A DNA stretch of 64,000 bases, taken from contig NZ_CP025746.1 of NCBI RefSeq assembly GCF_004015185.1, forward strand, positions 1,815,776-1,879,775. The letters are read 5' to 3'. Positions 62,356 to 64,000 of the stretch are shown piece after piece (the first letter of the stretch is position 1; every line of letters begins with the position of its first letter). The notes below the pieces were generated by a model that saw only the letters and a list, made by a program, of their open reading frames with translations, was not told the DNA's origin and made no database searches. Position numbers and translations under genes: made by a program. Source of the stretch: Clostridium manihotivorum. Lineage in GTDB: Bacteria > Bacillota > Clostridia > Clostridiales > Clostridiaceae.

Positions 62356-63081
62356 TTGATAGGAAATAATAAGATTGTTGCGATAATACCTGCAAGAGGT
62401 GGATCTAAAGGGATTCCGAGAAAGAATATAAAAGAACTAAATAAAAAGCCTTTAATTGCATATTCAATTGAAGAAGCCTTAAAGAGTAAATATATAGATC
62501 GAGTTATAGTTTCTACAGAAGACTTAGAGATTGCAAATATTTCTAAGTCTTTTGGTGCTGAAATTCCTTTTATGAGACCTGATGCACTTGCGAGAGATAA
62601 CACTCCTGGAATTGAGCCGATTATCCATTGCATCGAATATTTAAGAGAAGTAGAGAAATATGATGTTCAATATATTATATGTTTACAGTGTACTACACCT
62701 TTAAGAACTTCAGTTCAAATTGATGAAGCTATAGAAAAGATAGTAAATTCAAACAATGATTCACTAGTAAGTGTAACTGAAAGTGAGATTAGCCCATTTT
62801 GGATGAAGAAAATAGTAGATGATAAATTAGTAGATTTTATTGAGGATAGTACTTTTTATGCGAGAAGACAAGATGCGCCTGAAGTTTATACATTAAATGG
62901 TGCCATATATATAGCAAAGACAGAATTACTTCTTAAAAATAGAAACTGGTATACTGAAAATACTCTTTCATTTATTATGGACAGAGTTTCTTCAATAGAT
63001 ATAGATGACTTGATTGATTTTAAGTTTGCTGAATTTTTATTAAACCATAAGGAGAACTTTAAAGATGAAGATATCATTTAA
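62356..63081 (+). CDS. CMP-nonulosonic acid synthetase (NeuA/LegF/PtmB type)
   Basis: 241 residues. TTG start at 62356 with AGGGG 9 nt upstream. It begins IIPARGGSKGIPRKNIKELNKKPLIAYSI, the CMP-acylneuraminate synthetase signature, then VIVSTEDLEIA, LQCTTPLRTSVQIDEAI and YTLNGAIYIAK. It activates the nonulosonic acid with CTP, giving the donor for Maf. The specific acid (legionaminic versus a relative) follows from the neighbours rather than from this sequence. It overlaps the next gene by 17 bp. Confidence 0.88.
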   Translation: MIGNNKIVAIIPARGGSKGIPRKNIKELNKKPLIAYSIEEALKSKYIDRVIVSTEDLEIANISKSFGAEIPFMRPDALARDNTPGIEPIIHCIEYLREVEKYDVQYIICLQCTTPLRTSVQIDEAIEKIVNSNNDSLVSVTESEISPFWMKKIVDDKLVDFIEDSTFYARRQDAPEVYTLNGAIYIAKTELLLKNRNWYTENTLSFIMDRVSSIDIDDLIDFKFAEFLLNHKENFKDEDII

Positions 63082-64000
63082 AGAAAACAGAAGCTTTATA
63101 ATAGCAGAGGCTGGAGTAAATCATAACGGTGATATAGCAATAGCAAAGATGCTTGTTGATGTAGCAGTGGATGCAAGTGTAGATGCAATAAAGTTCCAGA
63201 CTTTTAAATCAGAAAATTTAGTTACTAAAAGTGCTCCAAAGGCAAACTACCAGTTAGAGACAACTGGTGATGGTACACAGATGGAGATGTTAAAAAAGCT
63301 AGAATTGTCATTAGAAGATCATATAGAATTAAAGAAGTACTGTGAGCAGAAGAATATTTTATTTTTATCAACTCCATTTGATTTAGAAAGTGTAGACTTA
63401 CTCGAAAAGATTGATATACCTTTTTATAAAATTAGTTCAGGAGATCTAACTAATACTCCAATGCTAAAATACATTGCTAAGCTAAATAAAACAATGATAG
63501 TTTCTACAGGCATGGCTAATTTAAGTGAAGTTGAGCAGGCTGTAAATGCTATAAAGAGCTGTGGAAATCAAGATATTATTCTATTGCATTGTACTTCGAA
63601 TTATCCTACGAAATATGAAGAAGTTAATTTAAATGCTATGAATACATTAAAAAATGCATTTAAGTTACCGGTTGGATACTCTGATCATACAGTTGGAATG
63701 GAGGTGCCAATTGCGGCTGTTGTAATGGGAGCAGTGGTGATTGAAAAACATTTTACTTTAGATAAGAAAATGGAGGGACCGGATCATAAGGTTTCTTTGG
63801 AACCTCAAGAACTTAAAAATATGGTTCAAAGTATAAGGAATGTGGAAGTTTCATTCGGTAATGGAATAAAAGAATGTGGAGAAGATGAGAAAAAAAGTAA
63901 ACTTGTATCAAGAAAGAGTATAGTGGCTAAAAGAGATATAAAACTAGGAGAAACTATTACATTAGAAATGCTAGATTTTAAGAGACCTGAAAAAGGATTG
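63065..64000 (+). CDS. Nonulosonic acid synthase (NeuB/LegI family), 3' truncated by window edge
   Basis: Open frame from ATG 63065 to the right edge, 312 residues visible. SD GGAG is 10 nt upstream, inside the neuA end. NeuB domain: FIIAEAGVNHNGDIAIAKMLVD, AIKFQTFKSENLV, FLSTPFDLESVDLL, YKISSGDLTNTPML, GYSDHTVGMEVPIAAVVMGA and EKHFTLDKKMEGPDHKVSLEP. The start of the C-terminal antifreeze-like SAF domain is seen at SKLVSRKSIVAKRDIKLGETI. It condenses a deoxy-hexosamine with phosphoenolpyruvate to form the 9-carbon acid. legG- and legH-type genes should follow beyond the window. Confidence 0.9.
   Translation, partial: MKISFKENRSFIIAEAGVNHNGDIAIAKMLVDVAVDASVDAIKFQTFKSENLVTKSAPKANYQLETTGDGTQMEMLKKLELSLEDHIELKKYCEQKNILFLSTPFDLESVDLLEKIDIPFYKISSGDLTNTPMLKYIAKLNKTMIVSTGMANLSEVEQAVNAIKSCGNQDIILLHCTSNYPTKYEEVNLNAMNTLKNAFKLPVGYSDHTVGMEVPIAAVVMGAVVIEKHFTLDKKMEGPDHKVSLEPQELKNMVQSIRNVEVSFGNGIKECGEDEKKSKLVSRKSIVAKRDIKLGETITLEMLDFKRPEKGL

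Overview
The window reads as the chromosome of a motile, spore-forming anaerobic Firmicute, almost certainly a Clostridium or close relative. Indicators are strongly A+T-rich DNA, strong Shine-Dalgarno sequences (SD, AGGAGG type), TTG and GTG starts, an alpha/beta-type small acid-soluble spore protein, a flavodoxin next to pyruvate:ferredoxin oxidoreductase, a Firmicute-type chemotaxis set (cheC, cheD, fliY), fliW-csrA, and a legionaminic-acid-type flagellin glycosylation island. No rRNA, tRNA or CRISPR array was seen. The species cannot be fixed from the sequence alone.

Layout. 1-4.7 kb: 3' part of a class V aminotransferase, two minus-strand proteins of similar design (predicted beta-propeller-like head, coiled-coil tail) and a small DUF1294 membrane protein. 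5-6.4 kb: a membrane family 2 glycosyltransferase. 6.6-17.3 kb: a type IIA topoisomerase pair (parE-parC) behind a promoter overlapped by a LexA-like box, a DJ-1 family protein, an M16 peptidase and recJ; a group IIC intron with a frameshifted reverse transcriptase sits directly after the recJ terminator. 17.7-25.9 kb: a spore protein gene, murG, flavodoxin, nifJ, a Cys/His-rich DUF1292 protein, two tandem copies of a structured intergenic element, and a class IV aminotransferase.

26-44.9 kb: the motility block. A chemotaxis/switch operon runs fapA-cheW-cheD-cheB-cheR-[repeat array]-cheA-cheC-cheY-cheW-fliM-fliY. A late flagellar operon follows: flgM-flgN-flgK-flgL-fliW-csrA-flaG-orf-fliS-fliT-like-fliD. 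45-56.9 kb: seven near-identical flagellin genes, the vestige of an eighth, a decayed transposase gene and an intact IS4-family element. 56.9-64 kb: a Maf-type flagellin glycosyltransferase, a small unknown protein, then legB, legC, ptmE-like, neuA/legF and the start of neuB/legI, cut by the right edge.

How it fits together. FlgM should hold sigma-28/sigma-D until the hook is complete. Five of the seven flagellins, and the vestige, have the same sigma-D-like promoter (TWAA, 15-nt spacer, nnCGATWA). All seven flagellin leaders carry a hairpin with GGA in its loop just before a GGA-containing SD, the layout expected for CsrA repression relieved by FliW; fliW-csrA lies only 3.5 kb upstream. FliS and FliD handle export and capping. 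Maf and the sugar genes would make and attach a nonulosonic acid to flagellin.

The most unusual feature is a 45-bp tandem array in front of cheA. Each unit has an SD-like AGGAGG and a hairpin whose arms change in a compensatory way between units, and the array stays in frame with cheA. Other points of note are a 49/50-bp inverted repeat bracketing about 16.7 kb, the LexA-like box at parE-parC, an SD-hairpin-start arrangement at the DUF1292 gene, and the IS4 insertion that splits a flagellin terminator.
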